A stretch of 64,000 nt of DNA. Source: a virus. The translations under genes and the position numbers were made by a program. Positions 37,429-45,712 of the stretch are shown piece after piece. The DNA lies in IMG/VR virus record IMGVR_UViG_3300014050_000017, positions 1 to 64,000 of that record; one strand, 5' to 3'. Every line of letters starts with the position of its first letter. Position 1 is the stretch's first letter. The notes beneath the pieces are model-generated. The model was not told the origin of the DNA. It saw nothing but the letters and a program-made list of their open reading frames with translations, and did no database searches.

Positions 37429-38091
37429 TTAAAGAAGGGAATTAGCGATTTCTTCTAGCTCTTCCCATGTGTGTTCCTTAATAACGGAACGTGTGTAAGG
37501 CTCAATCTTTGCCACTTCTGCTTCTGTCTTATCAGGGTCAATACCCCAATCCTCCATAAGGTCACGTGACTTGATTGCTTGTAGGTGATAAACAGTCTGC
37601 TGCATCTTTCCAGTACGGCTGATTGCCCAATAGTTCTTGGTCAATGGACCCTGTGGTGAGAACTCTGCTGAGTGCAAGGTCTTATAAAGACGTGGGCTTG
37701 CAATTAGCATTTGGCGCTGAACACCAGATGGAGTAATAACTGCGATGGTAAAGGCACGCTTATCTTCAGGCTTGCTTCCAAGCTTGGTGCACAATGGGTC
37801 GTTAGGTCCGAGTGAGACGTAAGACTTTTTGCCAACAGTCTTCTGTTGTAGGAAGTGCTGCTTGTAGATAGCGAAAGGACCATTTTGGTCGATGAATTTA
37901 ACTACAGTGAACTCTCCGTCGTTAAATTTAAACTCAGTTGGGTAGTCACCTGATGCGGTTGTCAGCTGTTCTGCTGCTGCCCAACCTGATTGAACTGCAT
38001 TGCTTGATGGTACTGCTGGACGGTCATCAACACTTGTGGTTGCAAACGCGTCGGTTGTAGTCATGTACTCTTCGGTACGGTCGACTGCCAT
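37429..38091 (-). CDS. Probable ssDNA-binding protein, 220 aa
   Basis: Starts MAVDRTEEYMTTTDAF (AGGAG upstream). The core (FKFNDGEFTVVKFIDQNGPF, then FTIAVITPSGVQRQMLIA) is beta-rich, with an acidic C-terminal tail, as expected of a gp32/SSB-like protein. Position beside the polymerase supports this. Strong own terminator suggests high expression. Assignment by context. Confidence 0.55.
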   Translation of the reverse strand: MAVDRTEEYMTTTDAFATTSVDDRPAVPSSNAVQSGWAAAEQLTTASGDYPTEFKFNDGEFTVVKFIDQNGPFAIYKQHFLQQKTVGKKSYVSLGPNDPLCTKLGSKPEDKRAFTIAVITPSGVQRQMLIASPRLYKTLHSAEFSPQGPLTKNYWAISRTGKMQQTVYHLQAIKSRDLMEDWGIDPDKTEAEVAKIEPYTRSVIKEHTWEELEEIANSLL

Positions 38092-38117
38092 AGATTTTTC
38101 TCCTAGTTTCTGTTGTT

Positions 38118-38585
38118 TCATCTATTAAGCTCGGCACTCTTTATAGAGTCCCAAGCCTCAGCTATTGCGTTAGTCAATTGCTGGTTAGGCCATTGTATCC
38201 TAGTTTTATCTAGAAGTCCAGCCTTTCCAAACAACTCTACCGCCTTTTCAATCTGAGCCCGCGAGTATAACCTGCGGCCTCTTTGTGTTTCGCCGTTCTT
38301 TGTTTCTTTATCAGCCAAACGATATGGCGCCTGTGGGATATAGCCTTCTTTAATCCAGTAACGGATTGTTACAAGGGGTCTACCCAAAGCCTGCGCTAAT
38401 GCGCCTACCTGATAAAACTCGTGTAGTTCTCCTGATGGTAGTTTCCTGAATACAGCAGTAGTAGTCCAGTCAGAACCATCTTTATTTATTCTTTTATTTT
38501 TTTCTTTTGTCTCACGACGTTTCTTTTTGCTGCCTGGATAGTATGTATCCAAGTCAGAAAACATCGCATCAATTTCATCTGACAT
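38118..38585 (-). CDS. MerR-like helix-turn-helix protein
   Basis: 155 aa. YQVGALAQALGRPLVTIRYW, IKEGYIPQAP and GRRLYSRAQIEKAVELF form a MerR/excisionase-type winged helix around residues 60-125. Basic N-terminus. Likely DNA-binding regulator or replication accessory. Confidence 0.7.
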   Translation of the reverse strand: MSDEIDAMFSDLDTYYPGSKKKRRETKEKNKRINKDGSDWTTTAVFRKLPSGELHEFYQVGALAQALGRPLVTIRYWIKEGYIPQAPYRLADKETKNGETQRGRRLYSRAQIEKAVELFGKAGLLDKTRIQWPNQQLTNAIAEAWDSIKSAELNR

Positions 38586-38586
38586 A

Positions 38587-38979
38587 TTACTTCCCAACGA
38601 TAAACGCGTAACTCACCTTTGCTGGGAACATGGTATCAATATCTTCTTCAGATAGATGACCGTTATAAAAAGCAGCCATAATCGCTGCCTCATCTAATGT
38701 TGGAACCATTTTAATGCAGGTCTCACGGATACCTTTTTTGGTAAGAATGATTTCTGCTGCACTGATATCAAGACTCTTTGACACACGCTTTTGTTTCATG
38801 ATTTGTTCGTTCTCATCTACAGATAGAACGATGTGTCCTTTTTCATCCTCTGTACCAAACTGTTCAATGTTATCTGTCAGACGCTTTTTAATATCTGACT
38901 GACGTTTGGTTAGAAGGTCGACGTTATCTTTCAACGCCTTGAATTGGCGGATGTCTTCTTTGATTGCTTCAATGTCCAT
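38587..38979 (-). CDS. Coiled-coil protein, 130 aa
   Basis: N-terminal 45 residues form a coiled coil (QFKALKDNVDLLTKRQSDIK); the rest is mixed. Conserved position next to the putative SSB suggests a replication or recombination role. No family recognised. Confidence 0.6.
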   Translation of the reverse strand: MDIEAIKEDIRQFKALKDNVDLLTKRQSDIKKRLTDNIEQFGTEDEKGHIVLSVDENEQIMKQKRVSKSLDISAAEIILTKKGIRETCIKMVPTLDEAAIMAAFYNGHLSEEDIDTMFPAKVSYAFIVGK

Positions 38980-39039
38980 AAGTTTCCTAACGTTTAGCTT
39001 GTTAGGCAGAACTTAATGGATGACTATGACAGTGTCAAG

Positions 39040-39198
39040 TTACTTACTGACGATGCGTGCTGCTTCTTTTGCGGTGTAGCTGCGATAGCCAGTCTTCTTC
39101 TTGTTCATGCTGCCTGGCTTCTTAAACCCAGTGCCCTTAGGCATGTTGTCCTGTCGCCACTTTAGGGCGGCGGCTATCTTATCTTGGTGTTTCCCCAT
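39040..39198 (-). CDS. Basic small protein, 52 aa
   Basis: MGKHQDKIAAALKWRQDNMP, Lys-rich, ending in KEAARIVSK. The start is directly after the upstream RHH gene's stop. Longer upstream starts would overlap that gene and are rejected. Confidence 0.6.
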   Translation of the reverse strand: MGKHQDKIAAALKWRQDNMPKGTGFKKPGSMNKKKTGYRSYTAKEAARIVSK

Positions 39199-39199
39199 T

Positions 39200-39349
39200 T
39201 TATTTATCTTCTTTAATATAGTTTTGAAGAGCGCGGATAATAACGCTGGTAACCGTAACCTTCTCAGCTGCAGCTTTTCGTTGCACAGCCGTCCAAAGGT
39301 TATCGGACACACGAATAGTACGTGTGGGGGTCTTAGGCGAGTTAGGCAT
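39200..39349 (-). CDS. Ribbon-helix-helix DNA-binding protein, 49 aa
   Basis: MPNSPKTPTRTIRVSDNLWT then AVQRKAAAEKVTVTSVIIRA: the T-R-T-I-R-V strand, helix, turn and helix of an RHH (Arc/CopG-like) repressor. It would act as a dimer. First protein gene after the tRNA cluster. Confidence 0.75.
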   Translation of the reverse strand: MPNSPKTPTRTIRVSDNLWTAVQRKAAAEKVTVTSVIIRALQNYIKEDK

Positions 39350-39391
39350 TCTTATAGTGTAAGGGCACCCAACGATAAATGTTGGGTGTAC

Positions 39392-39465
39392 TGGCTCCCC
39401 CCCATGGATTCGAACCACAACTGGCGCATCCAGAGTGCGCTGTCCTACCGTTAGACGAGAGGGGA
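39392..39465 (-). tRNA. tRNA-Gln (CTG)
   Basis: 74 nt with CCA encoded. Acceptor TCCCCTC pairs with GGGGGGA; the anticodon stem-loop is GCGCA-CTCTGGA-TGCGC, anticodon CTG; T loop TTCGAAT. Confidence 0.9.
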
Positions 39466-39466
39466 A

Positions 39467-39542
39467 TGGAGCGGTTGACGGGGCTCAAACCCGCGACCTG
39501 TACCTTGGCAAGGTACCGCTCTATCAACTGAGCTACAACCGC
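39467..39542 (-). tRNA. tRNA-Gly (GCC)
   Basis: 76 nt with CCA encoded. Acceptor GCGGTTG/CAACCGC; anticodon stem-loop GTACC-TTGCCAA-GGTAC, anticodon GCC. A single nucleotide separates it from tRNA-Gln, so they must be processed from one transcript. Confidence 0.9.
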
Positions 39543-39623
39543 AAGCGGCTAGTAAGTCTACGAGCAGACTAACCTACCAGCCATGATACATGAGGATTTA
39601 CACAAGCTCGTTGTCCTCCAGCT

Positions 39624-39726
39624 GTCCTCGTCAGGAGTCGGTCTTACCGCAACGCAGCCTTAGTACCAAAAATGTCAGGTCGGTTTAAACCACGCCGTAA
39701 GGATTAACCGAGTCCCCTGACGAGAC
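39624..39726 (-). ncRNA. Candidate structured RNA between tRNA genes
   Basis: A 103-nt segment folds into one long interrupted stem: 39624-39635 pairs with 39716-39726 (11 bp, one bulge), 39638-39642 with 39707-39711 (5 bp), 39643-39647 with 39697-39701 (5 bp), and a palindrome GGTTTAAACC (39682-39691) near the top. No ORF or tRNA pattern. Strand taken from the tRNAs. The rest of the 262-nt gap between tRNA-Gly and tRNA-Asn holds no gene I can see. Confidence 0.5.
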
Positions 39727-39804
39727 CGTCTAAGCGGCTCTAGAAACCCTTAGATACTTGCGTAAACTTCCAACCAATGAGAAGCCATACAAAGTGTTAC
39801 TCTG

Positions 39805-39877
39805 CTGCCCCACCTGGACTCGAACCAGGGACACTCGCATTAACAGTGCGATGCTCTGCCAACTGAGCTATAGGGCA
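39805..39877 (-). tRNA. tRNA-Asn (GTT)
   Basis: 73 nt. Acceptor TGCCCTA/TGGGGCA, D arm GCTCAGTTGGCAGAGC, anticodon stem-loop TCGCA-CTGTTAA-TGCGA with anticodon GTT, T arm CCTGG-TTCGAGT-CCAGG. CCA is not encoded. Its first base directly follows the stop codon of the SNF2 helicase gene. Confidence 0.92.
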
Positions 39878-41464
39878 CTAAACGTTGCCGTTAGTCAGGT
39901 AGGACCTGAGGCTATCGACCGTCATGGAAAGTTTATCACCGTCTTCTATGCCATTGCCATCTATGATGGCGTTAGCCACAGAGGACTTCTGTTGAAGCAT
40001 ATCGTGCTGGCGTTCTTCAATAGAGCCAGCCATAATTAAATCTTGAATTACGATTGAGGGCCAAGTTGATGATGCTCTTTGTATGCGGCCATTCCTTTGC
40101 GTTGCACTGCCCGAAGACCAAGGGAGGTCGTAATTGATAAGGAGATTAGCAGCAGGAAGGTCCACACCGTAGCCCCCAGCGTCAGAACTAACCAGTACGC
40201 GTACAGCGGGATTAGTATTGAAGTCAGTTTTGTTAGATTCTTTAGTACGAGCATCCATCCTCCCAGAGTATTGGCGACAGATATCTGCCCCAAGTGCATC
40301 GGTAATCTTGTCTAGCATGTCAACGTAGGTAGCAAATATAACAACCTTATTCTCTTCGCTTTGTTCTAGAAACTCTTGAACATACCTAACTAGGTAATCT
40401 AATTTAGGTGAATCCTTGCAGCTATCTAAAACCCCATTATCGACAAGCTCAGCTATATATGCGGAACCCTCTCCGCCCATTTGTTTAAATTTAGTAGCGC
40501 TGCTGCGTAACAAGTCTGGATGAGAGCAGAGCATCTTAAGTGCTCCAATCTTAGACATAATCTTTCCACGCATCTCATCCTCTGGGCCACCACGTCGAGA
40601 TTCCATGCCGTAGTGAGCCATGATGTTAAAGTTAGAACCAAATAAATCCTGTGCCTCATCTAAGTCTGCAAGCAAGTCTTGAGCTATCTTGGTATAAACC
40701 TTTGATGATGCTCTATCAAATATGACAGTAATTGGGTCTTTGTGAATTGTGTCAGGCAAGAAAGGTGCAACATCTGGGTCTTTTTGTGCCTTACGCACAG
40801 AAGCTTCCTTCATCTTATTGTGAAGGGTAGACAAGTTGCGGTAATACTGGGGTGCGCCCCAAGAGTTTCTTACAATGAAAGCCGCGTCAAAGATATCAAA
40901 CCTACCAAGTACGCTGGCGTCAACGAATTGCATAATGCTATACAACTCTTCTGGACGACCATTCTCAATAGGGGTACCCGTGAGTGCAAACCTATATGGT
41001 GTGTTGATAAGTTTTTTGACGGCTTTGGAACGCTTTGATTTAAATGACTTGATGGCTGTGGCCTCGTCAAGGACGACAAATCCTCTTGGTAAGTCTTTGA
41101 CGGTATCCCAGTCGTTAACAACTTGCTCATAATTAAGGATGATGTAATCAACCCCTGTATTACGCCAGTCTTTCGCAAGGTCGTACTGCTCTGCTCTTTT
41201 CTTTGGCGTTCCGTCAACGACCAAAGCACGTGAAGTACCATCTGTAAATTTCTCTATCTGATTAGCCCACTGATATTTCAATGAGGATAGACAAATTATA
41301 AGACCTGGTTCTTTTACTTTCCGCTCATCCATCAAACGTTCTATAGCCGCAATGGTAAGGACGGTCTTACCTAGTCCGAGGTCATACGCCACTAGAACCT
41401 TGCCACGTTCGCACATCTTGTCGACCGCTTCAGGTTGATAGGGGAGTAGAGTTCCTTTAAACAT
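39878..41464 (-). CDS. SNF2-family DNA helicase
   Basis: 528 aa. Helicase motifs: LLPYQPEAVDKM (Q-like), Walker A YDLGLGKTVLTI, LSSLKYQW (Ia), LDEATAIKS (DEAx box), FALTGTPIENG (III), KVVIFATYVDML (IV), LVSSDAGGYGVDLPAANLLI (V) and QRNGRIQRAS (VI). SNF2 proteins in phages remodel protein-DNA complexes or assist fork repair, like T4 UvsW. The start at 41464 overlaps the kinase gene by 8 nt. Confidence 0.9.
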   Translation of the reverse strand: MFKGTLLPYQPEAVDKMCERGKVLVAYDLGLGKTVLTIAAIERLMDERKVKEPGLIICLSSLKYQWANQIEKFTDGTSRALVVDGTPKKRAEQYDLAKDWRNTGVDYIILNYEQVVNDWDTVKDLPRGFVVLDEATAIKSFKSKRSKAVKKLINTPYRFALTGTPIENGRPEELYSIMQFVDASVLGRFDIFDAAFIVRNSWGAPQYYRNLSTLHNKMKEASVRKAQKDPDVAPFLPDTIHKDPITVIFDRASSKVYTKIAQDLLADLDEAQDLFGSNFNIMAHYGMESRRGGPEDEMRGKIMSKIGALKMLCSHPDLLRSSATKFKQMGGEGSAYIAELVDNGVLDSCKDSPKLDYLVRYVQEFLEQSEENKVVIFATYVDMLDKITDALGADICRQYSGRMDARTKESNKTDFNTNPAVRVLVSSDAGGYGVDLPAANLLINYDLPWSSGSATQRNGRIQRASSTWPSIVIQDLIMAGSIEERQHDMLQQKSSVANAIIDGNGIEDGDKLSMTVDSLRSYLTNGNV

Positions 41465-41999
41465 ATGCCTGCATTCTAGTAACAATCAATAGCTCTAAGT
41501 CTTTAAGGCTGCTAGCGTTGACGATGATATGGTCAAAAGGGTAGTCGTCCATCTGAGTCTCTGATACATGGCCGTTAACAGCAGTTACCCCTGGGCGTTC
41601 AACTCTCCACACCTGACCACCAGGCAACTCCCAGATAGCTGTGGCTTCATTTTTAAACCTAACATCAGTGATAACCCACTTGCCGTATACATCTGTTTTA
41701 TTTATTGCTTGTTTAATCCAGAAGTCTTCTCCAAAAACCTTACGGGCAGATACCCCAACAGCTTGTAGGGTGTGGCGAACCTGTGGGTTTTTCTTTGCAG
41801 CCTCCCACCCATCACGGTCTACCACATTGCGTAAAAAGATAGGTTCGTTTGCAACATGGCCAACAATAGGATTGAAGTCATAGCAGAACTCCCTAATGGG
41901 GTCAGCAAAGGCTACGCGTTGAAAGCCAAATCTACGTACAAGAATCTCTGCAACAGTGTCTTTGCCAGACTGTGCGTATCCCGATAATCCGATAATCAT
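41457..41999 (-). CDS. Deoxynucleoside monophosphate kinase
   Basis: 180 aa. P-loop MIIGLSGYAQSGKDTVAEIL, then RVAFADPIREFCYDFNP and WVITDVRFKNEATAI, the pattern of phage dNMP kinases such as T4 gp1. Phosphorylates dNMPs for DNA synthesis, complementing the ribonucleotide reductase. Confidence 0.85.
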   Translation of the reverse strand: MIIGLSGYAQSGKDTVAEILVRRFGFQRVAFADPIREFCYDFNPIVGHVANEPIFLRNVVDRDGWEAAKKNPQVRHTLQAVGVSARKVFGEDFWIKQAINKTDVYGKWVITDVRFKNEATAIWELPGGQVWRVERPGVTAVNGHVSETQMDDYPFDHIIVNASSLKDLELLIVTRMQAYV

Positions 42000-42190
42000 T
42001 CATGCTCCTCTGGACAACACTCTTTACATGCTCTAATTAATGTAGCAGAACCTCGTAGGGCTTCCCAATGGTCTGCAGTTGGTTTGTCGCAAAAAGAACA
42101 ATACTTAGCTCTTTCTTTATTCTCTGCAGAAACCTTCTCTAGGTAATCGCGGAGAGGACCAGCTGCCATCCACCTTGTTGTGCCGCTCAT
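41996..42190 (-). CDS. Zinc-finger protein, 64 aa
   Basis: YCSFCDKPTADHWEALRGSA and ACKECC, a C4-type zinc site reminiscent of ClpX-type zinc fingers. Four-nt overlaps with both neighbours. Role unknown. Confidence 0.65.
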   Translation of the reverse strand: MSGTTRWMAAGPLRDYLEKVSAENKERAKYCSFCDKPTADHWEALRGSATLIRACKECCPEEHE

Positions 42191-43098
42191 GGTTGGTACC
42201 CTATTAGATGTTTAGCAAATTGCAAACCCCATTCTATTTCTTTTCTTGACATACCACCAACATCCTTTTGGTCGGTACTGTCGTAGTTAAAGAACCAACA
42301 AGGTAGCCCAATATCTAAAGCCATATCTTTAATAGCGTTAGTACAAGACTTGCCAGCGTCATCATTATCTAAAGCAAATATAGGTCGCGTAGCTCCGCGA
42401 ATAAGACTCCATTGCGTTCCTGATATAGCGCAGCCATAGGTAGCAACCGCCCCCTCTACACCAACGGAGGCTAGCCTTACTACATCTAGTGGTGACTCAA
42501 CAACAATCATGTCACCGCCCCTGTAGTGCTCATAACCAAAAAGGGCTTCGCTCTTCTTTACACCTGTTGAATTTCTAAAGAACCTGGTCTTGTGACCTTT
42601 TTCTTGCCAGCCAAGAAGCTTTCCTGACATAGGGTCACGTATTGGGATAATCCAATTACCCTGTAAAGCGTTCCACTTTATGCCGTACTTATCAACTAAG
42701 TTTGGAAGCAGTCCTCGGCTTTTACATACATCTTCAGGTACAGATTTAAACGCCAAAAGCATGGACTCATGGATAGGAACCATTTCTTCTTGCTCTGGCT
42801 TATCGCCTCTTACTAACTGTTTGATTCTTGCAGTTAAACGAGAAACTGTTCTATCAATATCATCAATCTCTATATCACCAGCACCAAGGTAGTTAACTAA
42901 AGTTTTTAAACCACCCTTCCAATCACAAGAGAAGCAGATAAATAAACCGCTATCTCCGTTAATCCAAAAAGAAGGGTTGTTATCTTCTTTACCAGTTCGC
43001 TCTTTGTGAGCGGGGCAGTGCAGTTGAATTTCATTGCCGCGAATAGATACTACCTTTAATCCTAAGGTTTCTAGTGTGTCTTCTACATTAGAGGTCAT
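42187..43098 (-). CDS. DNA primase (CHC2 zinc finger plus Toprim)
   Basis: 303 aa. LHCPAHKERTGKEDNNPSFW with FICFSCDWKGG is the CHC2 zinc finger (C-x2-H...C-x2-C). The Toprim domain has IVVESPLDVVRLASVG (Glu) and PIFALDNDDAGKSC (DxD). Shorter than DnaG: it lacks the C-terminal helicase-binding domain. Makes primers with the DnaB-type helicase encoded next to it. Confidence 0.88.
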   Translation of the reverse strand: MTSNVEDTLETLGLKVVSIRGNEIQLHCPAHKERTGKEDNNPSFWINGDSGLFICFSCDWKGGLKTLVNYLGAGDIEIDDIDRTVSRLTARIKQLVRGDKPEQEEMVPIHESMLLAFKSVPEDVCKSRGLLPNLVDKYGIKWNALQGNWIIPIRDPMSGKLLGWQEKGHKTRFFRNSTGVKKSEALFGYEHYRGGDMIVVESPLDVVRLASVGVEGAVATYGCAISGTQWSLIRGATRPIFALDNDDAGKSCTNAIKDMALDIGLPCWFFNYDSTDQKDVGGMSRKEIEWGLQFAKHLIGYQP

Positions 43099-44314
43099 TG
43101 ATGTCTATCTCCCTAAACGTACCTGTATCCCACGCCCAGATAAGCGATATCTCCATGCGACCAGAGTTACGGCTTTCAAGAACCTTTAGTACACGGGTGT
43201 CGTCTACGTTCTCGTCTTCTCTTTGTAAACCAAATACCACGTCAGCATCTTGTACGAAAGAAGATGAGTAACCAATAGAGTCTGCAGTAACCTGACCCTT
43301 ACGCATCTTCCAGTTAAGAACCTGGGTAGTAATAATTACTGGAACCTTAAACTTTTGTGCCATGCGCTTAAGCGAACGGGTGATGTTAGTGATGGCCTGT
43401 GGAGTGTTGGCTTCTCCAGTCTGCTCATCAATCATCAAGTAAACACCATCGATAAACACAATCTCTGGGTGAAGAACCTGTATCTTGCTAGCAATACCTG
43501 AAACCGTGGAGCCATTAGCAGAGTCAACCAACCAGAAAGGCTTACGCATTTGCTCCATAGAATTTAACTTTGCCTGATAACGAGACTCTTCTTCAGCATC
43601 CAAAACACCGTTAATTAATCTGGTATGAGATATACGTGCACGCATAGCATCGTAACGAGTTTGCTGTTCGTGGTTACTCATCTCAAAAGATTGGAACATA
43701 ACTGATTTATCTTGTAGGTGAACGTTCTGTGCAAACTGCAAAGCAAGAGTTGATTTACCAGTCTTGGGAGGCGCTACGACAACAATTAACTGACCAGGCT
43801 GTAGTCCTCCAGTAACCTTATCTACACTAGGAAACCCTGTTCCAGTGCCAAGAAGTCCTGGATTGTTCTTACGCCATAGATACTCTTCCCAACGTTTCTT
43901 TGGGTCTTCTATGAGGTTCATATCGCTGGTTTTGCTTAGCCCGTCTTCCTCTAGGCTAATAATTCCAGCTTGGAAAATACGTAATGCTTCTTCGTGGTCA
44001 CGGCTTTTATCTAGTGCAATAGCCGCTGCCTCTATCATCTTTATTACAGAGGCTGCTCTACGTGAGGCTACGACGTTATCTACTAGATAATCGATATTGT
44101 CCTGTGATTCATACTGCTTCCATGTAGGGAAGTTTTGATTGATTACCTCAAGGCTGGGGCACTCTGCGTACTTTGCAAAGTGTTCACGAACAAATACCCA
44201 AACACGTCGGACTTCGCTATCGACAAACCAACTATCTTTAATACCGCGTTCGTATAAGTATGGAAGGTCGCGGCTCTCTAATATCTTGCTTAGTAATTTA
44301 TATTCGTTGTTCAT
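43088..44314 (-). CDS. DnaB-type replicative helicase
   Basis: 408 aa. RecA-like domain with GTGTGFPSVDKVTGGLQPGQ, Walker A VAPPKTGKSTLALQFAQ (about 182), FQSFEMSNHEQQTRYDAMRA, Walker B-like IVFIDGVYLMIDE, IITTQVLNWKMRKG and a QDADVVFGLQRE segment. The N-terminal domain is present but short. Unwinds the fork 5' to 3'. Confidence 0.9.
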   Translation of the reverse strand: MNNEYKLLSKILESRDLPYLYERGIKDSWFVDSEVRRVWVFVREHFAKYAECPSLEVINQNFPTWKQYESQDNIDYLVDNVVASRRAASVIKMIEAAAIALDKSRDHEEALRIFQAGIISLEEDGLSKTSDMNLIEDPKKRWEEYLWRKNNPGLLGTGTGFPSVDKVTGGLQPGQLIVVVAPPKTGKSTLALQFAQNVHLQDKSVMFQSFEMSNHEQQTRYDAMRARISHTRLINGVLDAEEESRYQAKLNSMEQMRKPFWLVDSANGSTVSGIASKIQVLHPEIVFIDGVYLMIDEQTGEANTPQAITNITRSLKRMAQKFKVPVIITTQVLNWKMRKGQVTADSIGYSSSFVQDADVVFGLQREDENVDDTRVLKVLESRNSGRMEISLIWAWDTGTFREIDINDL

Positions 44315-44721
44315 TGTAAGTCAGCGAATGTCCTTCCCCAGTGTCCGTAACGTAGGAGGCGCGAGTCTACATCAACTACGCCAACTACTTCTGGTCTATA
44401 GGGAAGTTCGCTGAGCAAGTGTTTGTCCGATTCATACGCCGTGTAGTATCTAAATGGGTTAGTGCCCATATTGTCAAGCATGTCCATAACCTCTTGTAAA
44501 TCCTCATCCCGTAGGTCAAAGGAAACAAGTTCTAGGGTAAAGCCAGCTCTGGTTGTAAAAACGTAAAGGTACGACAAAGCGTCGCGTCTAAACTTCTTTT
44601 CTATCTTTACAGTCGGGATGATTAATAGTTTCTTTTTTATATTAATCTCCACGTCCATAATAATGTCGGTGGTAACTAGTATCCTTTTGGGGAGTTCGTT
44701 ACTGATATCCCCATGCTTCAT
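44311..44721 (-). CDS. Hypothetical protein, 136 aa
   Basis: Beta-rich core (ALSYLYVFTTRAGFTLELVS), ending GVVDVDSRLLRYGHWGRTF, which recalls a pattern in HAD-like phage proteins although no catalytic motif is complete. Lies between SWIM-protein and DnaB genes. Confidence 0.55.
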   Translation of the reverse strand: MKHGDISNELPKRILVTTDIIMDVEINIKKKLLIIPTVKIEKKFRRDALSYLYVFTTRAGFTLELVSFDLRDEDLQEVMDMLDNMGTNPFRYYTAYESDKHLLSELPYRPEVVGVVDVDSRLLRYGHWGRTFADLQ

Positions 44722-45029
44722 TAGAAGACTTCAATCTTACCGAACCTAATTACAAAATCTCGGAAGGCTTCTTTTGATGACCTAGCGGTTGCAATATCGT
44801 CAGCCTGAGCACGGCTAGAGAACTCTAGCGGGTAGGTGTCGCCGCCGTTTGCTTTAATGCGAGCGCTGACAAACTTAACATGCTTACAGGTGCTACGTCC
44901 TCTGTAGCCAGGGCAGGTGCAATACAACTTGTTGTTGTCGTCTACAGACACCTCGTAGATGCCAGGACCAGGCGACTGTGTTTGGCTGAGGAACACCTGA
45001 ACCAACTTTGTATCCATTATTGCACTCAT
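44721..45029 (-). CDS. SWIM zinc-finger protein, 102 aa
   Basis: YCTCPGYRGRSTCKHV fits the C-x-C...C-x-H SWIM signature, which binds DNA or protein and often occurs with Rad51/RecA paralogues. The start overlaps the stop of the helicase-loader gene (ATGA). Confidence 0.75.
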   Translation of the reverse strand: MSAIMDTKLVQVFLSQTQSPGPGIYEVSVDDNNKLYCTCPGYRGRSTCKHVKFVSARIKANGGDTYPLEFSSRAQADDIATARSSKEAFRDFVIRFGKIEVF

Positions 45030-45712
45030 TCTCGTAGGTCTCCTTTACTCGTAACCATCGGTAGATATGTAAACGCTTCCTTAGCAAAGCTTTCGGTTGC
45101 ATCGCCGTAAAGACTATTCCAATCTTCAAGCATCACGTTGGTGGTCACGATGGTTGGCAGGCCCTGGTTGTATCGCGTACGCAATACATGGTGGAGAACG
45201 TTTTTCTGCCATCCACTTAGGCTGGCGTGCTCCTTACCTACATCATCAATTACTAGAACCCTGATGTTATAGGGGTCGTGCGCTTCGCCTAGAATCCCAT
45301 AGTAGAGCACCTCCTCCCAGTCTGTCGGGCTATCCATCATGCGACCTTGCAGTGCTAGGACGTCATTAAATGTTATGAAATAACAAGGCCTGATTAATAC
45401 GGACTCTTCCGATACATCAAAGGCCTGTAGGGGTGAATTAAGCATGATAGTCTGGATAGTTGCTGCTGCAACTGTCGACTTTCCGCGACCAGGTAGCCCA
45501 GCCAACAAAAGACCTCGGCCACAATACCTGTTACCAGAGGCGCGAACTACTGAGCCTTCGTTAAAAATACTAAGCCAACCACTAATTTCAACGATGTCTT
45601 CAGGGTCTGAGTCATTGCAATCTTCAAGAGTCCAGCCAAGTTTAGATTTAGGTATGCCTGCAGCCTGTATCCATGTGCGACGTCGTACTTTTTGTTTTTC
45701 TAATACGTACAT
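45026..45712 (-). CDS. DnaC/IstB-like AAA+ helicase loader
   Basis: 228 aa. Walker A LLLAGLPGRGKSTVAAATI (about 70), Walker B VLVIDDVGKEHASL (about 150), and sensor TIVTTNVMLEDW, ending LRTRYNQG as in DnaC. Loads the DnaB-type helicase at the origin, together with the winged-helix protein upstream. Confidence 0.8.
   Translation of the reverse strand: MYVLEKQKVRRRTWIQAAGIPKSKLGWTLEDCNDSDPEDIVEISGWLSIFNEGSVVRASGNRYCGRGLLLAGLPGRGKSTVAAATIQTIMLNSPLQAFDVSEESVLIRPCYFITFNDVLALQGRMMDSPTDWEEVLYYGILGEAHDPYNIRVLVIDDVGKEHASLSGWQKNVLHHVLRTRYNQGLPTIVTTNVMLEDWNSLYGDATESFAKEAFTYLPMVTSKGDLRE

Noticed and set aside
39716-39746. Hammerhead ribozyme (CTGACGAG followed by GAAAC)
   Set aside because: The stem expected between CTGANGA and GAAA does not close next to GAAA (TA precedes it), and no cleavage-site stem is evident. 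CTGACGAG arises from the long hairpin and also appears on the other strand.
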